Source of the DNA: Serinicoccus hydrothermalis
GTDB taxonomy: Bacteria > Actinomycetota > Actinomycetes > Actinomycetales > Dermatophilaceae
Assembly (NCBI RefSeq): GCF_001685415.1
Contig: NZ_CP014989.1
Coordinates: 2,666,001 to 2,730,000, forward strand
Length of the DNA stretch: 64,000 nucleotides
Direction of reading: 5' to 3'
Both the position numbers and the translations under genes were made by a program. Positions within the stretch are counted from its first letter, which is position 1. Each line of letters starts with the position of its first letter. A model generated the notes under the pieces. That model did not search any database and had not been told where the DNA came from. It saw only the letters and a program-made list of their open reading frames with translations. Below are positions 15,494 through 23,192 of this stretch, piece after piece.

Positions 15494-16684
15494 ATGGAGA
15501 CCCCTGACGGATGGCGGCCCGACACGCTCGCAGTGCGCGGCGGTCTCATGCGCAGCCCCTTCGACGAGACGGCCGAGGCGCTCTACCCGACCTCGGGCTT
15601 CGTGTACTCGAGTGCCCAGGAGGCGAAGGCCGCCTTCGAGGAGGAGATCGAGCGCTTCGTCTACAGCCGCTACGGCAACCCGACGGTCGCGATGCTCGAG
15701 GAGCGGATGCGGCTCATGCACGGCGCCGAGGCGGCGCAGGCCACGGCCTCCGGAATGTCCGCCGTCTTCACCGCGCTCGGCGGGCTGTGCGCCGCCGGTG
15801 ACCGGATCGTCGCGAGCCGGGCGCTCTTCGGCTCCTGCTTCGTCATCGTGGACGAGGTGCTGCGCCGGTGGGGCGTCGAGAGCACCTTCGTCGACGGGCG
15901 CGACCTCGACGCCTGGCGCGAGGCGCTCGCCACCCCGGCGGCCGCCGTCTTCTTCGAGACCCCGAGCAACCCGACCCAGGAGCTCGTCGACATCGCCGCG
16001 GTGAGCGAGCTCGCCCACGCCGCCGGCGCCACGGTCGTCGTGGACAACGTCTTCGGCACCCCGGTCTTCTCCCGGCCGCTGGACCACGGCGCGGACATCG
16101 TCGTCTACTCCACGACCAAGCACATCGACGGCCAGGGTCGGGTCATGGGCGGCATGATCCTCGGCCCCACCGAGCTCGTGGCGGGTCCGATCCAGACCCT
16201 GCTGCGGCATACCGGACCCGCGATGTCGCCCTTCAACGCCTGGGTGACGCTCAAGGGGCTGGAGACCATGACGCTGCGGGTGGAGCGGCAGGCGGCGACC
16301 GCCCTGACCCTGGCCGGCGAGCTCGAGGCCGACCCGCGGGTGCAGGCGGTCCACCACCCGTGGCTGGAGTCGCACCCCCAGGCCGAGCTGGCGCGGCGCC
16401 AGATGACCGGCGGCGGCACCGTCGTGACCTTCACCCTCGACGCGGGGCAGGAGCAGACCTTCGCCTTCATGAACGCGCTGCAGGTCGTCGACATCTCCAA
16501 CAACCTCGGCGACGCGAAGTCGCTGACCACGCACCCGGCGACGACGACGCACCGGCGGCTTCCGGAGGAGGCGCGGCGCGCGGCGGGCATCACCGAGGGC
16601 ACGATCCGGCTCTCGGTCGGGCTCGAGGACGTCGACGACCTGCGCGAGGACCTGCAGCGGGGGTTCGCGGCGGCCTTCGGCTGA
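15494..16684 (+). CDS. metZ: O-succinylhomoserine sulfhydrylase
   Basis: A 396-residue PLP enzyme of the Cys/Met metabolism family. I chose METPDGWRPDTLAVRGG at 15494 because it matches the MetZ N-terminus and follows a -10 box. SRYGNPTVAMLEERM, ATASGMSAVF, ETPSNPTQELVDI and YSTTKHIDGQGRVMGG (PLP lysine about 209) are conserved. MetZ makes homocysteine directly from O-succinylhomoserine and sulfide, the direct-sulfhydrylation route of methionine synthesis. It stands alone between thiQ and a convergent lipoprotein gene; a long perfect hairpin follows its stop. MetB is the closest alternative family. Confidence 0.85.
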   Translation: METPDGWRPDTLAVRGGLMRSPFDETAEALYPTSGFVYSSAQEAKAAFEEEIERFVYSRYGNPTVAMLEERMRLMHGAEAAQATASGMSAVFTALGGLCAAGDRIVASRALFGSCFVIVDEVLRRWGVESTFVDGRDLDAWREALATPAAAVFFETPSNPTQELVDIAAVSELAHAAGATVVVDNVFGTPVFSRPLDHGADIVVYSTTKHIDGQGRVMGGMILGPTELVAGPIQTLLRHTGPAMSPFNAWVTLKGLETMTLRVERQAATALTLAGELEADPRVQAVHHPWLESHPQAELARRQMTGGGTVVTFTLDAGQEQTFAFMNALQVVDISNNLGDAKSLTTHPATTTHRRLPEEARRAAGITEGTIRLSVGLEDVDDLREDLQRGFAAAFG

Positions 16685-16720
16685 CCCCGTCGACCCCACG
16701 GGCCCCACGCGTCACGTGAT

Positions 16721-16776
16721 GCCAGGAAATCCTGATCCGCGCACGTCATAGCGTGAGCGGATCAGGATTTCCTGGC
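16721..16776. terminator. Perfect 20-bp hairpin between metZ and the lipoprotein gene
   Basis: Arms 16721-16740 and 16757-16776 are exact reverse complements (GCCAGGAAATCCTG... / ...CAGGATTTCCTGGC), with a 16-base loop. It lies between convergent genes and lacks a T-tract, so it may be a bidirectional terminator or a palindromic repeat. Confidence 0.6.
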
Positions 16777-16831
16777 GTTCGGGTGCGGGTGGGACGCCTG
16801 GGACTAGAGGGGTGAGGCCGGCCGGTATGCC

Positions 16832-17386
16832 TCAGCGGTCGGTGGTCGTGCCGCCGGACTCGGTCGACGCCGGGGCGACGGGCTGGGCGCAGTAGCTGAA
16901 GTTCTTGCCCTCCGCCGCGTGGTAGCTCGCCCGCGTGCCGTCCACCTCGAGCACGAGCTGGTAACCGGGCACGAGCGCCTGGGTGTACATCATCCCCTCG
17001 CGCGGGCAGCCGATCGAGCCGTCGCTCCAGGTGACCGCGGCATACCCCGCGACCGTCACGGCGCTGCTCTCGACCCCGGCCCGCTTGGCCTCGGCGTCGA
17101 TCGCGGCCTGGACGTCGTCACGCTGCACGACCTCGTCGGGCACGGGGCCGAGCGGCAGCGCCGACTCCCCGCCGGGGGAACTGGGCAGCGCGGTCTGGGT
17201 GGGCTTGTCGATGGGCTCGTCCACGGTCTCGGTGCTCCCGTCCTCGGTGGTCTCCTCGCCGTTCTCCTCGCTCGAGGACGACGACGTCGCGGCGCCCGTG
17301 TCGACATCGGTCTCGCCGCAACCGGCGAGCGCGGCGGTCAGCGTGAGCGCGGCGAGGGCCAGGGTCGTGCGGCGTCTGCGGATCAT
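16832..17386 (-). CDS. Hypothetical lipoprotein
   Basis: A 184-residue secreted protein. ATG 17386 lies behind GGAGGTG. Four arginines, a hydrophobic stretch and the lipobox LAGC (Cys23) mark a lipoprotein. Residues about 30-75 are a Ser/Thr/Glu-rich linker. The folded part includes VAGYAAVTWSDGSIGCPREGMMYTQALVPGYQLVLEVDGTRASYHAAEG, with two later cysteines that could pair. This GCP..GMMY pattern recurs in small actinobacterial secreted proteins, but I cannot name a function. It is a single gene, convergent with metZ. Confidence 0.75.
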   Translation of the reverse strand: MIRRRRTTLALAALTLTAALAGCGETDVDTGAATSSSSSEENGEETTEDGSTETVDEPIDKPTQTALPSSPGGESALPLGPVPDEVVQRDDVQAAIDAEAKRAGVESSAVTVAGYAAVTWSDGSIGCPREGMMYTQALVPGYQLVLEVDGTRASYHAAEGKNFSYCAQPVAPASTESGGTTTDR

Positions 17387-17469
17387 GGGATGACACCTCC
17401 AGGTCGCGTCCCCGCCAGTCTAGGTCGGTGCATCGGGGCGCGATCCGCGGTGCGATGAGGGTGAGAGTG

Positions 17470-17499
17470 TGGGGCGCCGGTCCCTGATCCGGCGCCCCA
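17470..17499. terminator. G+C hairpin in the 17387-17648 gap
   Basis: TGGGGCGCCGG and CCGGCGCCCCA are exact complements around an 8-base loop, about 150 bp downstream of the minus-strand thioesterase stop. It could end that transcript. The remaining gap holds the CRP-like site and no coding signal. Confidence 0.5.
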
Positions 17500-17617
17500 C
17501 CCTCCTGTCACCCCCACCGTCCCGCACGAGTGCGGCCCCTCACGACGGGGTGTGTCGGCTGTCCCGAACCGACACTACCTAGACGTCGTGGGGAGCGGAT
17601 TCGTTGCACGCAGATAC

Positions 17618-17633
17618 TGTGATCTCTGTCACA
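17618..17633. promoter_or_regulatory. Orphan CRP/GlxR-type palindrome
   Basis: TGTGATCTCTGTCACA matches the TGTGA-N6-TCACA consensus of CRP-family regulators exactly. It lies just downstream of the thioesterase stop and 230 bp upstream of the lipoprotein start, so its target is unclear. Confidence 0.5.
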
Positions 17634-17648
17634 TCCCAGAGGTATGCC

Positions 17649-18434
17649 TCATCCCGCCGGTCGCAGGGTCAGCGCCTGCACCACGGTGCCCACCGGCCCA
17701 CTCACGTCGTGCACGACGCTCGAGGTCTGCCCGAGGCCCGTCGGCCCCCACGAGACACGGGTGTCCAGCCCGACCCAGGGGCCTTCCGGCAGCCGGTGCA
17801 GGTGCAGCGTGAGGTCCACGTTGGGGAAGGCCCAGTCGCGCGGCGCCGCACGCCCGGCCGTGCCGTTCGCGGTGTCCAGCAGCCCCACCCAGGACGCCAG
17901 CGCGGAGGCCTGCTCGTCACCACCGACCAGCGGCACCGGGGTGCGGACCCAGGTCTGCCCGCGGCCGGGGCGGGAGCCGGGCACCGCGCGGAAGTCCAGG
18001 GAGCGGATGAAGCCGCCGCCCCAGTGCTCCATCCCGCTCCACGCCTCGAGACCTTCGGGGCCGGGCAGGTCGGCGTGCTCGCCCTCGGCCACCGCGGTGG
18101 TGTCGCTGCCCACCAGCCGCCAGGCGGTCATCCGCACCGCCGCGCGCCCGGCGATCTCGACGCTGGACTCCAGCAGCTCGATGGTGCGCCCCGGCCGGAG
18201 CACCCGCGTCGTGACGGTCATCTCCTCGCGGCGGATGAAGCCCAGGATGTCGACGCTCAGCCGCGCCCACTGCAGGTCCTCGCGCGGATGGTTCAGCTCC
18301 AGCGTGTGCAGCAGCAACCCGATGACCGGGGCCACGTGCTGCTCGTCCGGCGACCACGCCCCCTGGACGTCCTCGGTCGGGAGGTACCTCCCCTCGCCCA
18401 GCGCTGTGAAGTAGTGCCGCCCGTCCGCTGTCAT
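17649..18434 (-). CDS. TesB-like acyl-CoA thioesterase family protein
   Basis: A 261-residue double hot-dog protein. ATG 18434 gives MTADGRHYFTALGEGRYLPTEDVQGAWSPDEQHVAPVIG, matching the family start; an eight-base gap follows a TACACT -10 box with no ribosome-binding site. The GPEGLEAWSG and VVQALTLRPAG regions and the repeated beta-strand pattern fit thioesterase family PF13622, which hydrolyses acyl-CoAs in the cytoplasm. It is divergent from the DUF2891 gene, whose -10 box overlaps its own. Confidence 0.78.
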   Translation of the reverse strand: MTADGRHYFTALGEGRYLPTEDVQGAWSPDEQHVAPVIGLLLHTLELNHPREDLQWARLSVDILGFIRREEMTVTTRVLRPGRTIELLESSVEIAGRAAVRMTAWRLVGSDTTAVAEGEHADLPGPEGLEAWSGMEHWGGGFIRSLDFRAVPGSRPGRGQTWVRTPVPLVGGDEQASALASWVGLLDTANGTAGRAAPRDWAFPNVDLTLHLHRLPEGPWVGLDTRVSWGPTGLGQTSSVVHDVSGPVGTVVQALTLRPAG

Positions 18435-18442
18435 GGTGCGCG

Positions 18443-18452
18443 AGTGTAGTAA
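18443..18452. promoter_or_regulatory. Overlapping divergent -10 boxes, both leaderless
   Basis: The ten bases AGTGTAGTAA hold TACACT on the minus strand (8 bases before ATG 18434) and TAGTAA on the plus strand (7 bases before ATG 18460). The two start codons are 25 bp apart, so both transcripts must be leaderless and the polymerases would exclude each other. Confidence 0.5.
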
Positions 18453-18459
18453 TGGACCC

Positions 18460-19530
18460 ATGCCATCTCGCGCAACGACCCCGGGCGACGCGGCCGGCGC
18501 AGCCACCACCGCCGCGCGGCACGCTGCGGACTGGAGCCGGATCGCCCGGGAGGTGATCGGCACGGCATACCCCTGGGCGCCGGCGCACGTCGTCACCGGC
18601 CCCGACGACACCGACGTCACGCCGCACCGCCTGCACCCGGCCTTCCACGGCTCCCTCGACTGGCACTCGTGCGTGCACATGCAGTGGTCGCTGGTCACCC
18701 TGCTCACGAGGTATGCCGGTGCGCTCGGCGAGCGCGAGGCCGCCGCGGCGCGCTCGCTGCTGGAGGAGCGGCTCACCCCGGAGCACGTGCGGGTCGAGGT
18801 GGACTACCTGCGCGCCCGGCCCGGGTTCGAGCGTCCCTACGGCTGGGCCTGGGCGGCCCAGCTCGCCGCGGCGGCGCACGAGCTCGGTGTGCGGGACCCG
18901 CAGGCGGCCGGCTGGGCGTCGGCGCTGGCCCCGCTGATCGACCTGGTCGCCGGGCGGGTGCTGGAGCACCTGCCGCGGCAGGCCTACCCGGTCCGCCACG
19001 GCAAGCACCAGAACGACGCCTTCGCCCTGCTGCTGCTGCGCGACGCCTACGCCCGCCTGGGCCGGGAGGACGTGGTGCGCGCCTGCGAGGAGGCGGCGCG
19101 GGCGTGGTTCGCCGACGACGGGCCGGCGCCCACGGACGCCGAGCCCGGCGGGTCGGACTTCCTGTCGCCGGCGCTCACCGAGGCGCTGCTCATGACGGCG
19201 GTGCTCGAGCCGGGCGACGCGCGGCGCTGGCTCGAGCGGGTGCTGCCCGGGCTGGGGGAGGGCCGGCACGCGCACCTGCTGGCCGTGCCGGAGGTCCGCG
19301 ACCCGACCGACGGCCAGGGCGCGCACCTCCTCGGGCTCGCCCTGTCGCGGGCCTGGGCGCTGCGGACTCTGGCAGCCTGGGTGCAGGAGAGTCCCGCCGC
19401 GGCGCTGCGCGCGGCGGCGGACGAGCAGGAGGACGCGGTGCTGGGCGACATCACGCAGGGCGACTTCATGGCCACCCACTGGCTGGTGTCCTTCGCGCTG
19501 CTCGCCGACGGGGCGCCGGGCCGGTCGTGA
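18460..19530 (+). CDS. DUF2891 family protein
   Basis: A 356-residue soluble protein. ATG 18460 follows a TAGTAA -10 box by seven bases. Conserved stretches of DUF2891 are HPAFHGSLDWHSCVHMQWSLVTLL, FERPYGWAWAAQLAAAAHEL, VRHGKHQNDAFALLLLRDA, GSDFLSPALTEALLM and GDFMATHWLVSFALL. The family has an alpha/alpha-barrel look with conserved His, Trp and Asp and is of unknown function, possibly carbohydrate-directed. The stop overlaps the GTG of the sensor kinase, so the three genes DUF2891-kinase-regulator are coupled. Confidence 0.85.
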   Translation: MPSRATTPGDAAGAATTAARHAADWSRIAREVIGTAYPWAPAHVVTGPDDTDVTPHRLHPAFHGSLDWHSCVHMQWSLVTLLTRYAGALGEREAAAARSLLEERLTPEHVRVEVDYLRARPGFERPYGWAWAAQLAAAAHELGVRDPQAAGWASALAPLIDLVAGRVLEHLPRQAYPVRHGKHQNDAFALLLLRDAYARLGREDVVRACEEAARAWFADDGPAPTDAEPGGSDFLSPALTEALLMTAVLEPGDARRWLERVLPGLGEGRHAHLLAVPEVRDPTDGQGAHLLGLALSRAWALRTLAAWVQESPAAALRAAADEQEDAVLGDITQGDFMATHWLVSFALLADGAPGRS

Positions 19531-21062
19531 ACGAGGCATACCGCGGCTGGACCGTCCGGCGCCGGCTCCTCGCCCTCATGGTCGGGATGATGGCGCTCGG
19601 CATCGCGCTCACCGGGGTGCTGTCCTTCGCGTTGCAGTTCCGTTCGCTCGACGAGCGGGTGCAGGCCGACCTCGAGCAGGAAGTGCAGGAGGTGCAGGCC
19701 TTCGCGCAGTCCGGGCCGCTGCGCGACGGCGAGCCCTACACCGACGCCGAAGCGCTGCTCTTCGCCTTCCTCCGGTCCTCGATCGCCTCCTCCAACGAGG
19801 CCTTCCTCGCGCTCGTCGACGGCGAGCCGCTCTTCCAGAGCACCGGGGAGCGCGACTTCGACGTCGCCCACGACGACGTCCTCGCGCTCGTGGGCCGGAC
19901 CGACGTCGGCCCGGGGCGGGCCGTCATCGACACCGTCGACACCCAGGGCACGACCCTCACGGTGATGATGGCCGACGTGCAGCTGCCGGAGGAGGAGCGG
20001 TGGGCCACCTTCGTCGTCGCCATCGACACGGGCACGCTCACCGGGCAGATCTGGCGCCGGGTGTGGACGTATGCCGGTGTCGGGCTCGCCTCGCTCGCGC
20101 TCGCCGGCGCGCTCGCGCACGTCGTGCTCGGCCGGCTCCTCCGCCCGCTGCGCGAGCTGCAGGAGGCGACCGCCCACATCACCACCGAGGACCTGTCGCG
20201 CCGGGTCGAGGTCTCGGGGGAGACCGACATCACCGACCTGGCGCTGCGCTTCAACGGCATGCTCGACCGGATCGAGGAGGGGGTGCAGATGCAGCGCCAG
20301 TTCCTCGACGACGCCGCGCACGAGCTGCGGACCCCGCTGACGATCCTGCGCGGCAACGCCGAGCTGCTGCGCGCGGACGACCCCGAGGACGTGCGCGCCA
20401 CCCGGACGCTCATGCTCGACGAGGTCGACCGGATGCAACGGCTCGTCGACGACCTGCTCATGCTCGCCCGCGCCCAGCGGCAGGACTTCCTGCGGCCGGT
20501 GGACGCCGACGTCACCGAGCTGGCGGTCGAGTGCATGGAGCGGCTCACCGCGCTGGGGGAGCGCCAGTGGCGGCTCGCGGCGCACGCCGAGGGGCGGATG
20601 ACGCTGGACCGGCACCGGCTCATCCAGGCCGTCGTCCAGCTCGCCGCCAACGCGGTGAAGTTCAGCGAGCCGGGCAGCATCGTCGAGCTCGCCACCGAGT
20701 GGGTCGGCGAGGAGGACCCGCAGCACGCCCGCGCGGTCAAGGGCGGGGCCCGGCGCGCGCCGCGCTACCTGGCCCTGTCCGTCTCCGACCACGGCACGGG
20801 CATACCCGAGAGCGAGCAGGACCGCGTCTTCGAGCGCTTCGGCCGGGCCGAGGCCGCGTCCTCGGTCGAGGGCAGCGGCCTCGGGCTGGCGATCGTGTCC
20901 GCGATCGCCGAGGCGCACGGGGGCGCTGTCGGGGTCGACTCGGTCGACGGGCTGGGCTCCCGGTTCACCATGTGGATCCCCGCGACCGGGGCGCGCGAGG
21001 AGGACGGCCAGGTCGGGCCGGCCGAGCGCGACCGCACCGGCAGCCTCACCACCGGCGGGTAG
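19527..21062 (+). CDS. Two-component sensor histidine kinase
   Basis: A 511-residue membrane kinase starting at the GTG that overlaps the DUF2891 stop. Two transmembrane segments (about 13-36 and 180-200) flank an extracellular sensor region of ~145 residues rich in acidic residues. A HAMP domain follows, then the H-box FLDDAAHELRTPL with phospho-acceptor His265, an N-box LAANAVKFSEPG, and G-boxes SDHGTGIPESEQD and GSGLGLAIVSAIAEAHGG. The architecture is EnvZ/BaeS-like with a non-PAS sensor. The partner is the adjacent OmpR-type regulator. Expected to sense an envelope or extracellular cue. Confidence 0.93.
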   Translation: MNEAYRGWTVRRRLLALMVGMMALGIALTGVLSFALQFRSLDERVQADLEQEVQEVQAFAQSGPLRDGEPYTDAEALLFAFLRSSIASSNEAFLALVDGEPLFQSTGERDFDVAHDDVLALVGRTDVGPGRAVIDTVDTQGTTLTVMMADVQLPEEERWATFVVAIDTGTLTGQIWRRVWTYAGVGLASLALAGALAHVVLGRLLRPLRELQEATAHITTEDLSRRVEVSGETDITDLALRFNGMLDRIEEGVQMQRQFLDDAAHELRTPLTILRGNAELLRADDPEDVRATRTLMLDEVDRMQRLVDDLLMLARAQRQDFLRPVDADVTELAVECMERLTALGERQWRLAAHAEGRMTLDRHRLIQAVVQLAANAVKFSEPGSIVELATEWVGEEDPQHARAVKGGARRAPRYLALSVSDHGTGIPESEQDRVFERFGRAEAASSVEGSGLGLAIVSAIAEAHGGAVGVDSVDGLGSRFTMWIPATGAREEDGQVGPAERDRTGSLTTGG

Positions 21063-21065
21063 CCT
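21060..21065 (+). promoter_or_regulatory. -10 box TAGCCT, leaderless regulator promoter
   Basis: TAGCCT begins with the kinase TAG stop codon and ends seven bases before the regulator ATG (21073), which has no ribosome-binding site. The regulator may have its own leaderless transcript. Confidence 0.45.
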
Positions 21066-21072
21066 TCCCCGC

Positions 21073-21747
21073 ATGGCGCACATCCTGATCGCTGAGGACG
21101 AGGACGGGATCGCCCGGGTGATCGACCGGGGGCTGCGGGGGGACGGGCACCGGACCACCCTGGTCACCGACGGGATCGCCGCGCTCGAGGCGGCCAGCAG
21201 CGGCCAGGTGGACCTCGTCGTGCTCGACGTGGGGCTGCCGAAGATGGACGGCTTCACCGTGCTGCGGATGCTGCGCACCATGGACGAGCCGGTGCCGGTC
21301 ATCATGTGCACCGCCCGTGACTCGGTCGAGGACACGGTGCACGGGCTGGAGAGCGGGGCGGAGGACTACCTGCCCAAGCCGTTCCGGGTCGAGGAGCTGC
21401 GGGCAAGGGTCAAGCTGCGGCTGCGCCAGCACGCCGAGGCCCAGGGCGGCGGACGCTCCGACGACGTCTTCGAGGAGGGCGGCGTCCGCCTCGACATCCC
21501 CGCCCGCACCGTGACCGTCGACGGGCGGCAGGTCGAGCTGTCCGCCCGCGAGTTCACGCTGGCCCGCGAGCTCATGGACCACGCTGGGCAGGTGCTGAGC
21601 CGGGACCAGCTCCTGGACCGGGTGTGGGGCTTCGAGGTCACCGGCAGCTCCAACGTCGTCGACGTCTACATCCGCTACCTGCGCTCCAAGCTCGGCGCCG
21701 ACCGGATCACCACGGTCCGCGGCGTCGGCTACCGCTTCGAGCACTGA
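21073..21747 (+). CDS. OmpR-family response regulator
   Basis: A 224-residue regulator. The receiver domain has acidic AEDED (about 8-12), phospho-acceptor Asp52 in VVLDVGLPKMDG and the conserved Lys102 in KPF. The C-terminal winged helix ends GSSNVVDVYIRYLRSKLGADRITTVRGVGYRF. OmpR/PhoB proteins bind tandem direct repeats about 10-11 bp apart. Such repeats lie 72 bp beyond this gene (21808-21847) and at 29821-29858, making these its likely targets. The gene lies 10 bp after the kinase. Confidence 0.93.
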   Translation: MAHILIAEDEDGIARVIDRGLRGDGHRTTLVTDGIAALEAASSGQVDLVVLDVGLPKMDGFTVLRMLRTMDEPVPVIMCTARDSVEDTVHGLESGAEDYLPKPFRVEELRARVKLRLRQHAEAQGGGRSDDVFEEGGVRLDIPARTVTVDGRQVELSAREFTLARELMDHAGQVLSRDQLLDRVWGFEVTGSSNVVDVYIRYLRSKLGADRITTVRGVGYRFEH

Positions 21748-21807
21748 CCCGCCGTCCCCCGACCGGACACCCCTTCTGTCCGCAACCGGGCATACCTGCT
21801 GACCTGC

Positions 21808-21847
21808 GATGAGAGGACTCTCATCGGTATGTCATGGACGGCTCATC
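21808..21847. promoter_or_regulatory. Candidate response-regulator operator 1
   Basis: A palindrome GATGAGAG-GA-CTCTCATC (21808-21825) is followed in the same helical phase by TGTCATG (21830) and GCTCATC (21841). With the TCTCATC at 21819 these make three repeats 11 bp apart. It lies about 60 bp before ATG 21906. The identical palindrome arms occur at 29821-29838. Confidence 0.65.
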
Positions 21848-21905
21848 CCGGGTGTGTTCACTCGTCCTCACGCACCGACCACCGGGTCGGGCGGGAGAGG
21901 ACGAG

Positions 21906-23192
21906 ATGGACACGGGCACCAGCACCCCCGCCCCGGGCGGCGGCCACGAGCCGCTGCGCGTGGTGTTCTACTCCCACGACTCGCAGGGGCTCGGGCACTT
22001 CCGGCGCAACCGGGCGCTCGCGCACACCCTGGCCCAGCGGCTGCCCGTCCTCACCGGGCGTCCGGTCACCGGGCTGCTGCTCAACGGGGTCGCCGGCGCT
22101 GCGGCGCGCAGCCTGCCGCGCGGCTTCGACGTCGTCACGCTCCCCGCGATCGGCAAGACCGCGTCGCACCAGGGGTATGGCCCGCGTCACCTCCAGCTCG
22201 GCATGGACGCCGTGCTGTCGGTGCGGGGCGAGATCGTCCGGGCCACCGGGCTCGCCTTCCGCCCCGACCTGGTCGTCGTCGACCGGCACGCGCTCGGGGT
22301 CGGCGGTGAGCTGCTCGCCGGGCTGCACGCGATGCGGCGCGAGCTGCCGCAGACGCGCTTCGTGCTCGGCCTGCGGGACGTCCTCGACGCCCCGGAGGCG
22401 GTCGAGTCGGAGTGGCGGATCACCCCGGCCGAACTCGTCGCCGAGCTCTACGACGAGGTCTGGATCTACGGCGACCCCGCGGTCCACGACCTGCGCACCT
22501 CCGGGGAGGTCCCGGACGAGCTCGCGCCGCTGATCCGCTACCAGGGCTTCCTCGCCCACGGCCGGGCGGAGGAGCCGACCGACCTCGACCCGGAGCGGCC
22601 CTACGTCGTCACCACCGCCGGGGGCGGCAGCGACGGCACCCGGCTCTGCCTTGCCGCGGCCCGGGCCGAGGTGCCGCGCGGCCACCAGCACGTCCTCATC
22701 ACCGGACCGCAGATGTCCGACGCCGACCACCGCGCCGTCGAGCGCGAGGCCGGCCCCCGCACCTCGGTGACCCGCAGCGTCGACGACGCGGCGGGGCTCA
22801 TCCGGCGGTCGGCGGCCTCGGTCTCCATGGCCGGCTACAACACCGTCGCCGAGACGCTGGCCACCGACGTGCCCGCCCTCCTCGTGCCGCGCGAGCGTCC
22901 GCGGACCGAGCAGCTCATCCGGGCCCGGGGCCTGGAGCGCGTCGGAGCCAGCGACCTGCTCCGGGAGCAGGACCTCACCCCGCAGGCGATCAGCCGGTGG
23001 TGGGCGAGTGCCGTGCGCCGCACCGTCGACCGGCGGGCCCTGGACCTGGGCGGGCTGCGGGCGGTCGCGGGCTCGGCGGCCCGGCTCGTGCGCACCTCGC
23101 CCGTCCTCGCCGACCGGACAGGCCTTGCCGACGGTGCGGGGCGGACCGAAGGGGTGTCCGGTCGGGAGAAGGTGCTGAGCCATGTCGGCTGA
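21906..23192 (+). CDS. MurG/GT28-like glycosyltransferase, first gene of export operon
   Basis: A 428-residue protein. ATG 21906 is preceded by GGGAGAGGA. The N-terminus VVFYSHDSQGLGHFRRNRALA is the glycine-rich acceptor loop of MurG/MGT-type GT-B enzymes. C-terminally, ASVSMAGYNTVAETLATDVPALLVPRERPRTEQLIRARGLE has the donor-binding pattern of the superfamily (GxNT, EQ). Residues about 60-250 include DLVVVDRHALGVGGELL. Likely a membrane-associated transferase. It overlaps the next transferase gene by 11 bp, and its promoter region contains the putative two-component operator. Confidence 0.82.
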   Translation: MDTGTSTPAPGGGHEPLRVVFYSHDSQGLGHFRRNRALAHTLAQRLPVLTGRPVTGLLLNGVAGAAARSLPRGFDVVTLPAIGKTASHQGYGPRHLQLGMDAVLSVRGEIVRATGLAFRPDLVVVDRHALGVGGELLAGLHAMRRELPQTRFVLGLRDVLDAPEAVESEWRITPAELVAELYDEVWIYGDPAVHDLRTSGEVPDELAPLIRYQGFLAHGRAEEPTDLDPERPYVVTTAGGGSDGTRLCLAAARAEVPRGHQHVLITGPQMSDADHRAVEREAGPRTSVTRSVDDAAGLIRRSAASVSMAGYNTVAETLATDVPALLVPRERPRTEQLIRARGLERVGASDLLREQDLTPQAISRWWASAVRRTVDRRALDLGGLRAVAGSAARLVRTSPVLADRTGLADGAGRTEGVSGREKVLSHVG

